From Siphonodentalium dalli (Eukaryota; Mollusca; Scaphopoda; Gadilida; Siphonodentaliidae), in NCBI GenBank assembly GCA_032622095.1, contig CP136063.1, forward strand, positions 220,119,982 through 220,183,981: a DNA stretch of 64,000 nt. Reading direction: 5' to 3'. The notes beneath the pieces are model-generated. The model saw only the letters and a list, made by a program, of their open reading frames with translations, made no database searches and had not been told where the DNA came from. The position numbers and the translations under genes were made by a program. Below, piece by piece: positions 22,145 through 34,169 of this stretch (the stretch's first letter is position 1; the number at the start of each line of letters is the position of its first letter).

Positions 22145-22245
22145 TGTTCATTGAGGCTCGCATGAAAAGCTGGCTACAAATGTGATCGCCATAGAAAAGC
22201 TGGTTACATTTGTGATCGATTTAATAAGCTGGCTACGAATGTGAT
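22145..22245. repeat. Three-fold short direct repeat
   Basis: AAAGCTGGCTACAAATGTGA occurs three times with small changes, each followed by TCG and a short variable linker. Confidence 0.55.
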
Positions 22246-22804
22246 CGATGCCTTATGACAATGAGCCCATCAGCGTTACTAGCATTGGCTATTGAATGTG
22301 AATTTAATTGGCCTCCCATAGTGATACTATGTTACAATTGTAAGCACTTTTGAGGTGTCCTGGTTTTGGAATGTTCTATTACTTTGTCAATAGGTTATGC
22401 AGTTTAAAATTGATATCACAAGATGTTGGTTGACCGAATAGACCCCAAAGATGTTCTGATGTCTGACTGAGTAAATGATATATTATACTTATAAAGTTAT
22501 CGTTCCACACTTTGTTTCTCCTATTAGTGATATGATCAATAGTTAACCCATGCCAACAATCCAATGATAGCTAGGGACTAAATATGAATGTAAAACAGTC
22601 TAGGCATGTGCATTGGTATTTCAAAGGAATGACACTCGACCCAGTCTGCCCTAAATAAACTTAACCCCAAATGCGTGGACCGATTGTTAAACTTTAGACT
22701 ATAGGATATTTAAGTTAGGTCGTGTTCCCACACAAACTTGGATTCAGTTTGGTTCTAAGAAGAACAAAACTTAATTAGGACCAAATAACAGTGGAATCAA
22801 ACTG

Positions 22805-23095
22805 TTTGAAGGAGGTAGCCGAGAGGTAGCGCACTGGTCTCTCGTGCTAGCAGACCGGGTATCGCAACCTGGTCAGGGTATTCTGATAAAAATCAGAACT
22901 CTGTCAGATACGCTGTCCGATCGGGCACGGACATTAATGGCTTATCATGATCCCTTTACACGCCTTGGTGTGTGTGCAAGTTAAAGAATGCTACTAGAGT
23001 CACCACAGGGTTATTAAGTTACTCAGCCATGGTAGCCCCTGGACCAGTGCATCTATAACCAGAAAGTGTCTGCACTGAAATATCAACAGATACAG
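22805..23095 (+). mobile_element. Possible tRNA-derived SINE
   Basis: The first 65 bases look tRNA-like: TAGCCGAGAGGTAGCGC resembles an A box and GGGTATCGCAACC a degenerate B box. About 220 bp of non-tRNA body follows to CAACAGATACAG. I see no second copy in the window, no poly-A or simple tail and no clear TSD, so a decayed tRNA-like sequence is an alternative. Confidence 0.4.
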
Positions 23096-24311
23096 ATTTG
23101 GTTCTATGTTGCTATATGGTTCTCTGGGGAACCAAATTGGGAACCTTTTTCTTAGAGTGTAGGGACCTCAGTCTTAACTATAATAATTGTTAACTGGGGC
23201 CTTGTATTAACTGGGGCCTTGACCTCATTTATTATAATTATGCTGCTAATATTTATAGTTTAATTTAGCCAAAATTCCCGTTCAGCTAATGTAACACTAG
23301 GGCTAGGCTAGTGCAGGATCATACCTGAGTGAGAGACATCCAATTGTTATAAAGTACAAATACTAGTAACTAATACGTCCAGACCATTGAGTTTTTTCCG
23401 GAAAGTGAAGGGTTTGATAGTGTAACTACAGTCAGATCACTCAGCTTTTAAAATAGACGAGACTATTTGTAGATGAGAATAAAAAGATCTTCAACTGTAA
23501 TGATCGACTCATAGCCGTGTACGGCACGACAATTCAACAGTACGAAAATAATAGAAGAAAAAAAAAACATTCGAATGGTTGGCGATCGTTTTTCGTTATT
23601 TGTCGTCTAAATGTGTCAATACGCTTTTATGCGGAAACATTCAAGGTTTATATTCTTTATAATTTAGGTTTGTATTTGTTTGATTAATAAAATCAATTTG
23701 TTATAATGTTTTGACGCAAAAAATAAAGTATGAATCGCCTTATTTCGTGACAAAAATAAAACCGCGCGAAAATATAAATTGAATGACCAAGTGATAGTAA
23801 TTACTGCACATGCAATACAATTAGATCTTGACATCATTATACTTTATAATCGTCTGTAATGAAAAAACAGTCACACACCCCTCCCATGGTTATCTGTCTG
23901 GTAAATGATTTTATTGTTGTTGTTGTTGTTGGCATCATGATTTTAGTAAATTTTACCAGTATTTAATATTAACCAATAACCAGTCAATTTACAATTACAG
24001 ACCCTTACAGACCGCATTGAAGTTTAACACAGACCGCGTTTACGTTAAACGCGTTGCGTTAAGAATCAACGCACGCACGTTGAAGATTACAATCACCGTG
24101 CCGAAAAGTAAACAGGCGTTAAATGAGTCGCGTTATTTGGTTTTATACCATTCAATTTTTGTTTTATTTACGATCACCTATGACTAATTTAGTGTCATTT
24201 CCCCACTCTCCGAAAACCGAAAATCACATATCTACGCATTCGTTCTAAATAAGGCAATTTATTTGCAGCTTTTGACTCGCGTTAGACATTTTTGTGATAT
24301 ATAATCAGGTA
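23096..24311. other. Intergenic, nothing recognised
   Basis: No gene. A (GTT)n tract at about 23913-23930 and a CG-containing stretch with several GCGTTRA words (24000-24130), similar in flavour to 29870-30050, are the only visible structures. Confidence 0.4.
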
Positions 24312-26436
24312 CAATGTGCGAATGCCGGCTGATACGGACCCCGGCTGATACGGACCCTGGCTTATACGGACCCTCGGCTTATACGGACCCTGGCTCATAC
24401 GGACCTCAATAAAAATATACAATTTTATTTTTTATGTTTATTTAAATAAAATAAAAATAGTGACAACATACATACTGGCAAAAATAGAATTCTTCGGCCG
24501 CTAAGATCCCCCGATGATTCCCGAACATCACTCGGTGCTAAGATCCCCCGAAGATTCCCGAACATCACTACCGAACCTGCGACGGAGATTCTTGGCACAA
24601 ACACACTGTGATCCACTGTGCATGTAACACGTTATAACACGTTATCTTATTGTATCTACCATTCGTGTGACAGAATCCACCATACCGATTTCATTTTAAA
24701 AGTGTTTTTAAAGCCAAAATCGTTGGATTTGTGTCCGACGATTAGTTTTCTTGAGTAAATTGTCCCAACCTGCAAGTTTATTTGTGTCACACGATTAACT
24801 CGATTTGCTAAATTCTCCTAACCTGCAATGGCACGCGCATAATTATGTCTAACGAAATTTAAATTCAATGGACAAAATCTCCCACACCTGTGTTTTTTAT
24901 ATAACTAAATACTCAACATATATATATATATATATTAGGTACTTTCTGATATGTTTTACCATATTATCTACTATGGCAGGCAATCAAATAATGATACAAA
25001 CTAGGAAATATTTTGTTATAGTGCGCATGAATATACGTTAGGAATGTTTGCACGCGATTCCATGTGACGTCACAGTTCATTCATAAATGTTGTTTTGAAG
25101 CGCTCACATTGCGAATTTCAATTTCAGTCACTATCACTACCAGTCTCTATTACTGCAATTCGTCTCCGTTTTCTCTATGTTGGTTGATCGGATTGAGGAT
25201 TATAGTTATTAATGTATTGTACTGTGCAATCTCATTTGATGTGAAACACGTGTCGAGGAAATGTTAAAACAATTTCAAAACTGCAGCGGCAATTTTTGTT
25301 GTTGTGTATTTCCGAAACATACCGAATGGCCTCGGGAATAATCGGGGGATCTTAGCGCCCGAAGAATTCTACTCTTGCTACATACTGAGATAACAAAAAA
25401 TCTGACGATAACAAAAATGGAACAACGTTACATCAGACGAACATTATCTAAATTGGGCGTGCAGCTTGGCGGCTTCTTTCAGTAGTTTGCTGGCAGTTAT
25501 CCTCATCGACGAGTAGTAGCTGTTGTGCTCTCAAGTAGAACATTCAGGTTCAATGCAGTCATTGTGGAATTATGCAGTCAAACATAAATCAGTTGAATAT
25601 ATACCAGTTGTGTTTTTACTAACATGTTTTCATAACAAATCAAACTCAGTGGATTCATACTGATCACCATTCATGCACTGACCGTTCATCATCGCGTGTC
25701 TGTTTATAAAACAATATAAGCATCACATGAGTGTGTATACAAGGGACAATAAATCAGTTGAAACAAGTTGTGTTTTTACTAACATGTTTTCGTAACAAAT
25801 CAAACTCAGTGGATTCATCCTGATCACCATTCACTAACCATTCATCATCGCGTGTCTGTTTATACAACGACATAAAGGGATCACCCGCGCGTGTTTATAC
25901 AACGATGAAGAGATTAATTAACGCGATTCAGTAAATGCTTTTTCAAGCCAGAACATCACCGAACTTCTCAATTAATACAGGAAAATGTGTGAAAATACAA
26001 TCATAATTATATATTAAATTCATAAATATAAGTTTGAAAAAAAACCGAAACAATCGGTTAAATTCATAAATATAAGTTTGAAAATCACAAAAATTCTCAA
26101 TTAATACAGATATATGTGTGAAATGACAATTATAATTATATATTAAATTCGTAAATATAAGTTTGAAAATCACTGAAAAAATCAGCTATATTCATAAATA
26201 TAAGTTTGAAAATCACCAAAAAAATCACCGCAATTCTCAATTAATACAGATATATGTGTAAAAAGACAATCATAATTATATATTAAATTCATAAATATAA
26301 GTTTGAAAATTGCATATTTTAATTGAGGTCCGTATGAGCCGGGGTCCGTATAAGCCAGGGTCCGTATCAGCCGGTGGTCCGTAAAAGCCAGGGTCCGTAA
26401 GAGCCAGGGTCCGTATAAGCCGCATACCCAATGTGC
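24312..26436. mobile_element. 2.1-kb element with tandem-repeat termini and 8-bp TSD
   Basis: CAATGTGC flanks both ends (24312-24319 and 26429-26436). The termini are inverted (GAATGCCGGCTGATACGG and GGTATGCGGCTTATACGG). Each is built of 5-6 tandem copies of a roughly 20-bp unit, CTTATACGGACCCTGG-like. The right half has a roughly 165-bp direct duplication (25590-25900) and repeated AATTCTCAATTAATACAGAT blocks. No transposase frame was recognised. An 8-bp TSD with repeat-built termini recalls foldback or hAT/P-type elements, but I cannot assign a family. Confidence 0.65.
24486..25369. mobile_element. Inner inverted-repeat element
   Basis: AGAATTCTTCGG, then GCTAAGATCCCCCGAT at the left (24486) and the inverse ending CCCGAAGAATTCT at 25369, arms about 38 bp. 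A second partial copy of the left arm (GCTAAGATCCCCCGAAGATT) lies at about 24538. Possibly an element nested in the 24312-26436 element. Confidence 0.45.
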
Positions 26437-26829
26437 ATGTATCAGTGTATCTCACGGAGCGGTCGTGTGGTTCCCAATGTATGGAGTAAAACACTACACA
26501 CTAATATATTGCCATAAATGCCCGCTACAGAACTGCTGGAGAGTGAATATATGTACACGTCGTTGCAAACGGAACGAATAATACATCCACTGGCAATAGG
26601 CTTAGTAGCAGTACATAAACCACACTTGACCTAAATTCTGGTTTTGTAGTTGACGAAACCAGAATAACTTCGTCAACTTTAATAGTTTTAAAATGCGCAG
26701 TATAAGCATGACGTCTGTCGTTTCCCCGCACCAGTTTGTCAGTCTCCGTTCAGGAAGTGAATCCGACCAATTAGAAGATCAATTGTCAAATATGGGTGGA
26801 GTTACAGAAATATTATGTGGTGGAGGTTT
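26437..26829. other. Intergenic, nothing recognised
   Basis: No gene seen. One short inverted repeat AATTCTGGTTTTGTAGTTGA / CGAAACCAGAAT near 26635-26670. Confidence 0.4.
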
Positions 26830-28218
26830 GGGTGATTTCACAGGAAGTGGAGCATAAAGGAATTGGACATATATCTTCCTTAAATTCATGTTCAGTGTAT
26901 GGCCAACCTACCACCCATTTTGTATCATATAAAGGTACATTTATGTAACCTGCCCAGAAAATTTCAGGTGAATTTGACAATATTTTGTGATTTTATGACC
27001 ATAAATGTCCCTTTTTGCCATTTTTCCAGTGCCAAACAGAATATGGTCTTACTAATAAGGTGATTATCAGAAAATAGATAGTGCCAATGAAACAAATTAC
27101 ATACAGTAATCATAATGTACGACATTCTGTTCTTATCAGTGAAAATTTCATGTAAAAATGTCAAAAAACGTCATTTTTATGTCAATTTTTTTATATTTAG
27201 CAGACATTCCGTTAAACAAATAAAATATCACCAATTTCAAATCAACTACAGCCAGTATTAAGGAAACCATCATTAAATCATTCACATATGGTGTATTTTG
27301 AACATTTAGGACATGATGAGTAATATAGATGTGCTGTTATTTCTGTGATGAGGAGTCACTGATTTTAGTTCTGTGATTAGCGATGATGAAAATTCCATTA
27401 AAAAATGTCCTTTCCTGAACATGCATTTTTCTGAGATTTTCTCAGTGCCAGCCACTTTAACAGGGAAAGTAAATTTCAATAATGGTATTAGATGGCGTGA
27501 CATACATAACTGTCCAAAAGTTTGGTATGTAACAGTATGTAACACACTAGTAATGTAGAAAAGTTGATTTATCATTGTTAAAAAAAATGTCCTTTCCTGA
27601 ACGATTTTTGACAATACGCATTGAGGCCATATATCAGAGGGAAAACACATGTAATCACCAGTGAAATATATATCACTTGGGAACACACATAAAATATCAC
27701 AAAATCCCTTCAAGTATTTTTACAATTCTGTGAACTTTTTATTTGTAAAAAGCACACAAAAATAGTGTTTTTGTGTTGTTTTTTTACACATTTTTCAAAT
27801 TATTTATAAATCACTGTAAGGCTTTTGACAAAAAATATGATCATCTCCAAACACTAAAAGTGGTATAACTTTGGAACGGTACTGAATTTTTAAATTCTGT
27901 AAAAAGTGTTAAATTTTAGAAGCTCTCTCCTCTACAAATTGACTCTAATTGTGGCTAATAGGATCACATTTGAAAATTTCATCTGTATTCCCTATGTTTA
28001 CTGATGCAGGTTTTTTCTTTAATTTTAAGATATTATAGTGATGCCATATGTATGGTATGATGTCACTTTTTAAATAATGGTTCCCACGCTATAAACAAAT
28101 TGGAGACATGTTCCCTGAAGCCTAGCTACAAAATGGAAACAAAACAAAAATCATTGAGGAAACTTTATTTTTGGGTGTATTTTGCAATTTTTGTGCTACA
28201 CTTCCCGTGAAATCACCC
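26830..28218. mobile_element. 1.39-kb element with GGGTGATTTCAC termini
   Basis: Left GGGTGATTTCACAGGAAGTG and right inverse CACTTCCCGTGAAATCACCC, about 24 bp with two mismatches. The interior is very AT-rich and has a duplicated AAAATGTCCTTTCCTGAAC block (about 27401 and 27587). There is no recognised protein; open frames through it lack domains. Flanking TTTG/GTTTG words are too short to call a TSD. Confidence 0.5.
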
Positions 28219-30084
28219 GTTTGTGTGTGGGGGTTTTTAACGGGACATGGAATTACCTTACATATTTTGTCCGGCATCGGCGTTTGAAATCAAATGGGTA
28301 TGCCATTATGTGTAGACTTTTTTTTATTTGAATTGTTGCTATTTTACGATGTACTTACATGTATCAGCGGAAATGACAACGAATTTCTGAGAATACTGTA
28401 AATAAATGTGCTAAAGGTAAAATTCACAGCGGTTGTGCAACTTTTTATTTTATTATATTATTTTTGAAAATAATATCATAAAATATTATTTTTTTAAATG
28501 TTCCCGGACCCCTGTGTGTAAAAGATATCATTGCATGTTTATTTTGGTGTGGTTATTATGCACAATGCATGCCGTTTTATTCCTAATGTAAGTATATACA
28601 TGTACATGTATCATACCATGAACTTAAGGTTTCTATAATTGACATACCGGTATTGACGTTTTGATGGCCAGCTATCGGCTTTCGAGAGAATAAATTTTAC
28701 TCATTTGTTGTCAGCCTTGCAAAAATTCCAATTATCGCCTCTTATAAAGAGCGACCATACTTCCGTCGAAACGTGGTAGGCAATAAAGAGCGTTTGAATT
28801 ATGATAGTTTGTACTGGTTTTTAACGTAAAACCATTGACGTATGTAAATATAGATCAATGGTAAAACGGGTGAACACTTTTGTGCCTGTGACATAATAAG
28901 TGATGGTGACTATTTTAAAGTTTTCTTTTAACCTGGAATGCTAGAAAAATACAATTTTGTCTAATTTGGTATCGACTGCGTGGGACCGTGCTTGGATCTT
29001 CAAATTTATATGTTTTGTGTTTAAATATTTGATGAGGACAAATAAATAATTGAATTGCAATTATTTAATTCTGGTAAGAAAAACAGTAGTTAATATTTAT
29101 TATATGCTTGTCTATACAATAGCGGACAATTACTTACGTAGATCTTGTATACACGCTCTCACGTCAGTACACTTGTATCTCTTCGAAGCCACATTTCATT
29201 ATTACATCATCATGAAAGTAACACGACCTCATCGAGTGATCATTGTGGTGAACGCTGTCAACTAGCCAATCAAATCCGACGATGTTATGACAGCACATGT
29301 TCAATCGAGAATTCTGTGTTGGAAGCTTCGGGATACACCGAAGACACGCCCCTATTGTATTTGAGTTCATTGGCACTGCTGTCAATCATTTGCAGTAGGC
29401 TTTTGATCCGCGGCATGTCAGTAAAAATTGGTTACCAGTCAGAGCGCTGCGTGTATTGCAGGTGTTGAAGAACACATGGATAAGTAATATGTTAAATTAT
29501 TTACATCATTGTAGATCTGTTATCGAGTTATCATATCCTCACAAGGATTTAAAATGACATCGGACACTTGGCGTACAGATAATCGACCTCTAATCGGATG
29601 TGACGCTGAATATTAAATATTCAAAAATATATGTACATGTACATTGCGACGTGAATTCAAGAGTGTTTTGTTTGTTAGAAATCTCAATTGCATCTCTATT
29701 AATTCGTGCAGTGCGATCAATGCGATCTACATTTATTTATTAGCTTTTTCCGGAAAAATTCTAATGAAAATGTAAAACATTTCACACCAATCAATCATGC
29801 ATTATCCATGCCTCCCACCACTCAAAAAAACCATTGTATTATGTTGGCAACATTCCGTTTCGTTGACGGTTATCTCGACTGCGCTTGTTGCGTTGACGGT
29901 CATGCCGACCACGTTATGTTGCGTTCACGGTTACCTCGACCGCGTTGAGAAAAATCACAACCGTGTTGGAGTAACGTTACGACTGCGTTGCATTAACACA
30001 AGAACCGCGTTGATGGTCAATTCTCAACGCTGTCTCAACGTGGTTCCAACGCGGGAGGGAGGGACACTAATTTTGAGAAGGTCT
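28219..30084. other. Intergenic, no gene recognised
   Basis: Open frames up to about 150 codons near 29.8-30.25 kb overlap each other on both strands and run into the MITE at 30085, so I do not treat them as genes. No repeat terminus seen before 30085. Confidence 0.4.
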
Positions 30085-30443
30085 GTACCCTGCTGGACAA
30101 AAAAGTGTCCACTTAACCGCGGTGCGGTTAGCGTTGCCACCACGGCCGAAATGCGACTACACCGTGGCTCCACCGGCCAACTACAGTTGGGCTGCTGTGT
30201 ACTTGCCATTCAGCCATGGTGTAGTTGCCGCGGTGTACGTTCATTAAACTGAAAAAAGACGATACAAACCAGAAATCTAACCACAGTGTACATGCCATTC
30301 GGCCATGGTGTACTTGCCGTTCGGCCGCAGTGTACTTGTCGTTCAGCCACGGTGCTCAACTGCAGTTACAAACTCTTGACACCGCGGCCGAACGGCAAAT
30401 ACACCGCGGTGCCAATGGACACTTGTTTTGTCCAGCGGGGTAC
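30085..30443. mobile_element. GC-richer MITE with GTACCCTGCTGGACA termini
   Basis: Left GTACCCTGCTGGACAAAAAA and right inverse TTGTTTTGTCCAGCGGGGTAC. The next bases, GTGTCCA, are also inverted. The interior has repeated CCGCGGTG and GTACTTGCCGTTCGGCC words on both strands, giving many small hairpins and CG dinucleotides, unlike the AT-rich surroundings. No coding evidence. Confidence 0.5.
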
Positions 30444-31336
30444 CATCCAGTCTCGCTCAGTTCGAGTTGTCTTTGAGAAGGACATACCCGGCACCCTGTC
30501 TGGAGAAAATTTGGATGTTTATCACTGAAAAGCTGGAACATTGAAGCTTCGTATAGAAACCAAATTAAAACAGATTGTCTTTCTTTGATCTCAAGTTAAT
30601 GAACAAAAAGCATGAAAGCACCACAACATACAATGGATACAATGACTTTTATAACAGTAGCAATTTAAGCCGACATCAAAGGGCCTACCATGGTTGGAAA
30701 AAGACACATTGTCATTCAGTGTCAAGTGTACTCTAACAGTAACATGTGTTACATCATGAGCAGAGCTTACATGTATATCACGTGCTATGCTGTAGTGATC
30801 TCGGATTCCGGACATTGCCGAAGTAGGAATCGAGCCCACCGATCGTGTCGTCATATTCCCGATTACCCAGATGAAGACGTCCTCATTTCAGAACCAAATC
30901 CGAATCCAAGCAAACCAGCAGCCACGTTGACTTAGGTAAACAAAAAAAATAGTATGTTTCCGCTAACGGTGTGAAAAAATTAGGGTAGGTAGGTAGGGAA
31001 TTTTTTTTTTTTTTTTTTTTATCCAGCTGCAGATATATTGAACTTCGACCGAAGTGACATAAAATGCCAACTCATGTTGTGGGGAAATTATTACTTCAAC
31101 AACACAGTGGAAATATACATTAAGATTGAATAAAAGATCAAACTTGGTTTATGCTAAAGTGTGTGATTCATGGACGCCGGAGAAGGGGGGCATGCAGGGG
31201 TACCCGAAAAGTGCCCTCCTGACTGGTTTGTCACCCTTGCCCTTTGGTGCTTCTGGCGTCCCTGGTGTGATTTGTTATGACACATACCGCATTTTCATAA
31301 TTTTGGCTATATTACTTGGTATGAAATTGATGTCAC

Positions 31337-31993
31337 TAAGGCCAAAAAAAAAAAGAGTTTTGGTTCTCAGGCAATTTTTTACTTCAAATCAATGAGGGAG
31401 GGAGGGTTTTAATTTAATTTTTTATTTTTTTCTTCACACAGTAAGCATGGACAAAGATACCTTCCTCTGTCTAGTAATAACCAGAAATGTAGAGGGAACT
31501 GTTATGCATATAAACTCATTTAATCTTGCATAAAAATGACATTGTACTACCGGTCTATGACTGGGATTACCTAACATTATATAATGCCCCTGACATTCAC
31601 TATTGTTATTGTTTTATAAAAACTGATACCCCCCCCCCCCCCCAATTTTAATATGTGATCCTGAATTTAATCCTGTGCCTTTCAATTGTATGGAGTTACA
31701 ATTAGTTTAAGTTAGATCACAATGACTAATACTAAGAAGAGCATGAGGATCAGCTAATCATTTTCTTAATTGTAGTCATCTACTTCATGTTGTAAGCCTG
31801 CAAGTCACTTTTTAACACATTACATTCAACACATATCAACTATGGACATGTTTATGAAAATTTTTTTTCAATTTTTTTTTCTTTGTAAGTTTGTTTGTCA
31901 TAACATCAGGCATTGCAATAAAAAGGCCTAATGCGATCCTTTTTATTAAATGCGGCGGGGCCTGAGAACCAAAACCCTTTTTTTTTGGCCTAA
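31337..31993. mobile_element. PIF/Harbinger-like MITE nested in the above
   Basis: TAA TSD (31337-31339, 31991-31993) around GGCCAAAAAAAAAAAGAG ... CCTTTTTTTTTGGCC. Inverted subtermini TTTTGGTTCTCAGGC and GCCTGAGAACCAAAA. A (C)n tract occurs at about 31630. An inverted relative lies at 13420-13914. Confidence 0.7.
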
Positions 31994-32152
31994 TGTTTTA
32001 TGAGAATTTTACTCATAATACCACCTATCCACCGGTACTTGTATTGTGATGACTACATCCCATTGTCTGGAGGTAGTACATGTTCATCCAAACTACTAGT
32101 AGCATGCCTGGTTTCTGGAAACAGTAGCTATACCCCTACCATGTGTGGTGAT

Positions 32153-32775
32153 GGTATGCGGCTTATACAGACCCTGGCTCTTATGGACCCTGGCTCTTAC
32201 GGACCCTGGCTTTTATGGACCACCGGCTGATATGGACCCTGGCTTATACGGACCCCGGCTTGTACGGACCTCAATTAAATTATGCAATTTGCAAACTTAT
32301 ATTTATGAATTTAATATATAATTATGATTGTCTTTTCACACATATATCTGTATTAATTGAGAATTTAGATGATGTTCTGACTTGAAAAAGCATTTATTGA
32401 ATCGTGTTAATTAATCTCTTCGCCGGTGTATAAACACGCGTGTGTGATCCCTTTATGTCGTTGTATAAACAGACATGCGGTGATAAATGGTCAGTGAATG
32501 GTAATCAGGATGAATCCACTGAGTTTGATTTGTTACGAAAACATATTAGTAAAAACACAACTTGTTTCAACTGATTCATTGTCTGTTATATAAACACTCG
32601 TGTGTGATCCCTTTATATTGTTTTATAAACACAGACATGCGATGATGAATGGTCAGTGAATGGTGATCAGGATGAATCCACTGAGTTTGATTTGCTATGA
32701 AAACATGTTAGTAAAAACACAACTGGTATATATTCAACTGATTTATTGTTGACTGGCATAATTCCACAATGTCTA
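32153..32775. mobile_element. Partial copy of the tandem-repeat-terminus element
   Basis: Starts GGTATGCGGCTTATACAGAC, continues with the same 20-bp terminal units (GACCCTGGCTCTTA), then matches the reverse complement of 26310 down to about 25545, including the duplicated TCAGGATGAATCCACTGAG block. It stops after TAATTCCACAATG, so it is one end of the element only. Confidence 0.65.
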
Positions 32776-33381
32776 ACTGTGCAGGAGATCATGCAAAATC
32801 ATGCCCATCAATCCATGAATCCATGAATCCACACCTGGAGTTTTGAAGTGATATGAAACACTCCAGTAGGGTGATCAAATAGAAATGGAGTAGTTCTTTT
32901 TACAATTATCATATCCAAATTGACAACACACGCTGTCATTCTTATATATTAATTAAATGCAGTGACTCTTGGTGGCGAAATCGTTTTCGTTAGTTTATCA
33001 CAAATAGTTGCGTCCCGAATCGAGAAATATTTACAAATGAACGTAGTTCAGACGATTTTTTTCTATGTAGTGGTACAGTTGATTTGCTTGAAATTTTCGC
33101 CGATGTTAGTAGAATGCCACATTCCCCCAGTTGGCGTAACTGATCAGTTTCACACACCCGATCAAGTCCATAATATGTCTTTAACTGTTGAGGTCCAGCT
33201 GTCACTTTATGGTCACTTTACACAGGGATATGTTAGAAACCATGTGTTTTGCATAGTAATGAACATCATTATGTATGTGTATTGGTGGTAAAAAAAAAAA
33301 ATAATAAAAAGATTTGGGTCGGCAGTTATTTTTAGGGTCGGTCGATGTGCGGAAACATATTATCTTTTTTCTTTGGCCTTA

Positions 33382-34169
33382 TTGTCTCTTATACATTTAT
33401 TGTGACCATGTTTGACCATATAAAGATATGTTAACCACAGTGATTAGTCTTTTGTTTATCACTACATTGTATAATGACGACGTAGTGTCGACCACGCGGG
33501 GAGACAGATGTGTAATTTGATGTCAAAAACTTTGTCAAAATGACTTGTCAATTCTGTGCTAATTTCCGTTCCTGAAGATTATACTTTCAGAGTTCGGTTG
33601 TGTTTAAACTGTGATTAATTAATTATATGATTAATGAATACTGTTGACAACATGTTTCAAAGTGTAAAATTAACATTTGGTGTACCGTTTCACCACAAAA
33701 TTCCGATGTGCCGCTCTGTGCTAAAAATAGCATATACACACCGGTAACTACAGTTTCCGGACATCATCTCTGCACTACACACAGCCGGTTTTTGAAGACG
33801 ACGGGAGATTGGAGTATGTAATCTACAGCTTTATTGCCCAGCTCCTCCAGATTCACGGTCAGATAAACTTTACTGTTCATAATTACAAGAGAAATGAAAT
33901 AAATGTCAATGACAATGTAGCTCCTTCTGCCATTGGGTTATCAGCAACTGATTTGCCAACCAACATCCTGCAAGTTTGATTCCTGTGAATTTTTATCAAA
34001 TTGATTCCTGCCCAGGGTTAATTTATTAGCCAGGGAGCACCCCTTTACTCTAATACATAACGCCATGGGTAACTTCACATTTTGATTAACTGGTACAGTG
34101 TACATGTACCTGGAAATCACAGTAGAATTCAACCTCAAAAGAATATCCAGTAATACAAGTCACAGATTA
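33382..34169. other. Intergenic, nothing recognised
   Basis: The first about 90 bases are the right flank of the Harbinger-like insertion, repeated at 38521. No gene seen. Confidence 0.45.

Larger units (their letters stand above)
19925..22326. mobile_element. 2.4-kb composite element with GTGATA duplication
   Basis: GTGATA occurs immediately outside both ends (19925-19930, 22321-22326). Termini TATGGGAGGCCAAATTCACA and its inverse (AATTGGCCTCCCATA), about 38 bp with a 4-bp indel. Inside are a TTACGCTTAAGCGTAA palindrome array, a second internal copy of the left terminus (20053), and a separate eight-unit array. No protein frame. The 6-bp TSD could be chance, but the inverted termini are clear. 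Confidence 0.55.
30932..33381. mobile_element. PIF/Harbinger-like 2.44-kb element, nested host
   Basis: TTA on each side (30932-30934, 33379-33381). Termini GGTAAACAAAAAAAATAG and inverse of GGCCAAAGAAAAAAGATA, both continuing ATATGTTTCCGC or AGTATGTTTCCGC. The flanking DNA without this insertion is found at 38487-38596. It carries two further elements (31337-31993 and 32153-32775), so the original element was about 1.2 kb. No transposase or MYB-like frame is recognisable. The 3-bp TTA target is typical of PIF/Harbinger. Confidence 0.65.

Noticed and set aside
27306-27713. A 135-codon reverse-strand frame
   Set aside because: It lies inside the GGGTGATTTCAC-ended element, includes duplicated non-coding blocks, and has no recognisable domain.
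29868-30060. CpG island or promoter
   Set aside because: CG-containing words here are mostly repeats of GCGTTGACG-type sequence; no gene follows.
29797-30252. A 151-codon open frame
   Set aside because: It overlaps comparable frames on both strands and runs into a MITE with CG-rich repeats; no domain or gene-like features.
32962-33291. A 109-codon frame with a hydrophobic stretch
   Set aside because: It lies inside the Harbinger-like element, has no transposase motif, and a stop-free frame of this size is not convincing in itself.
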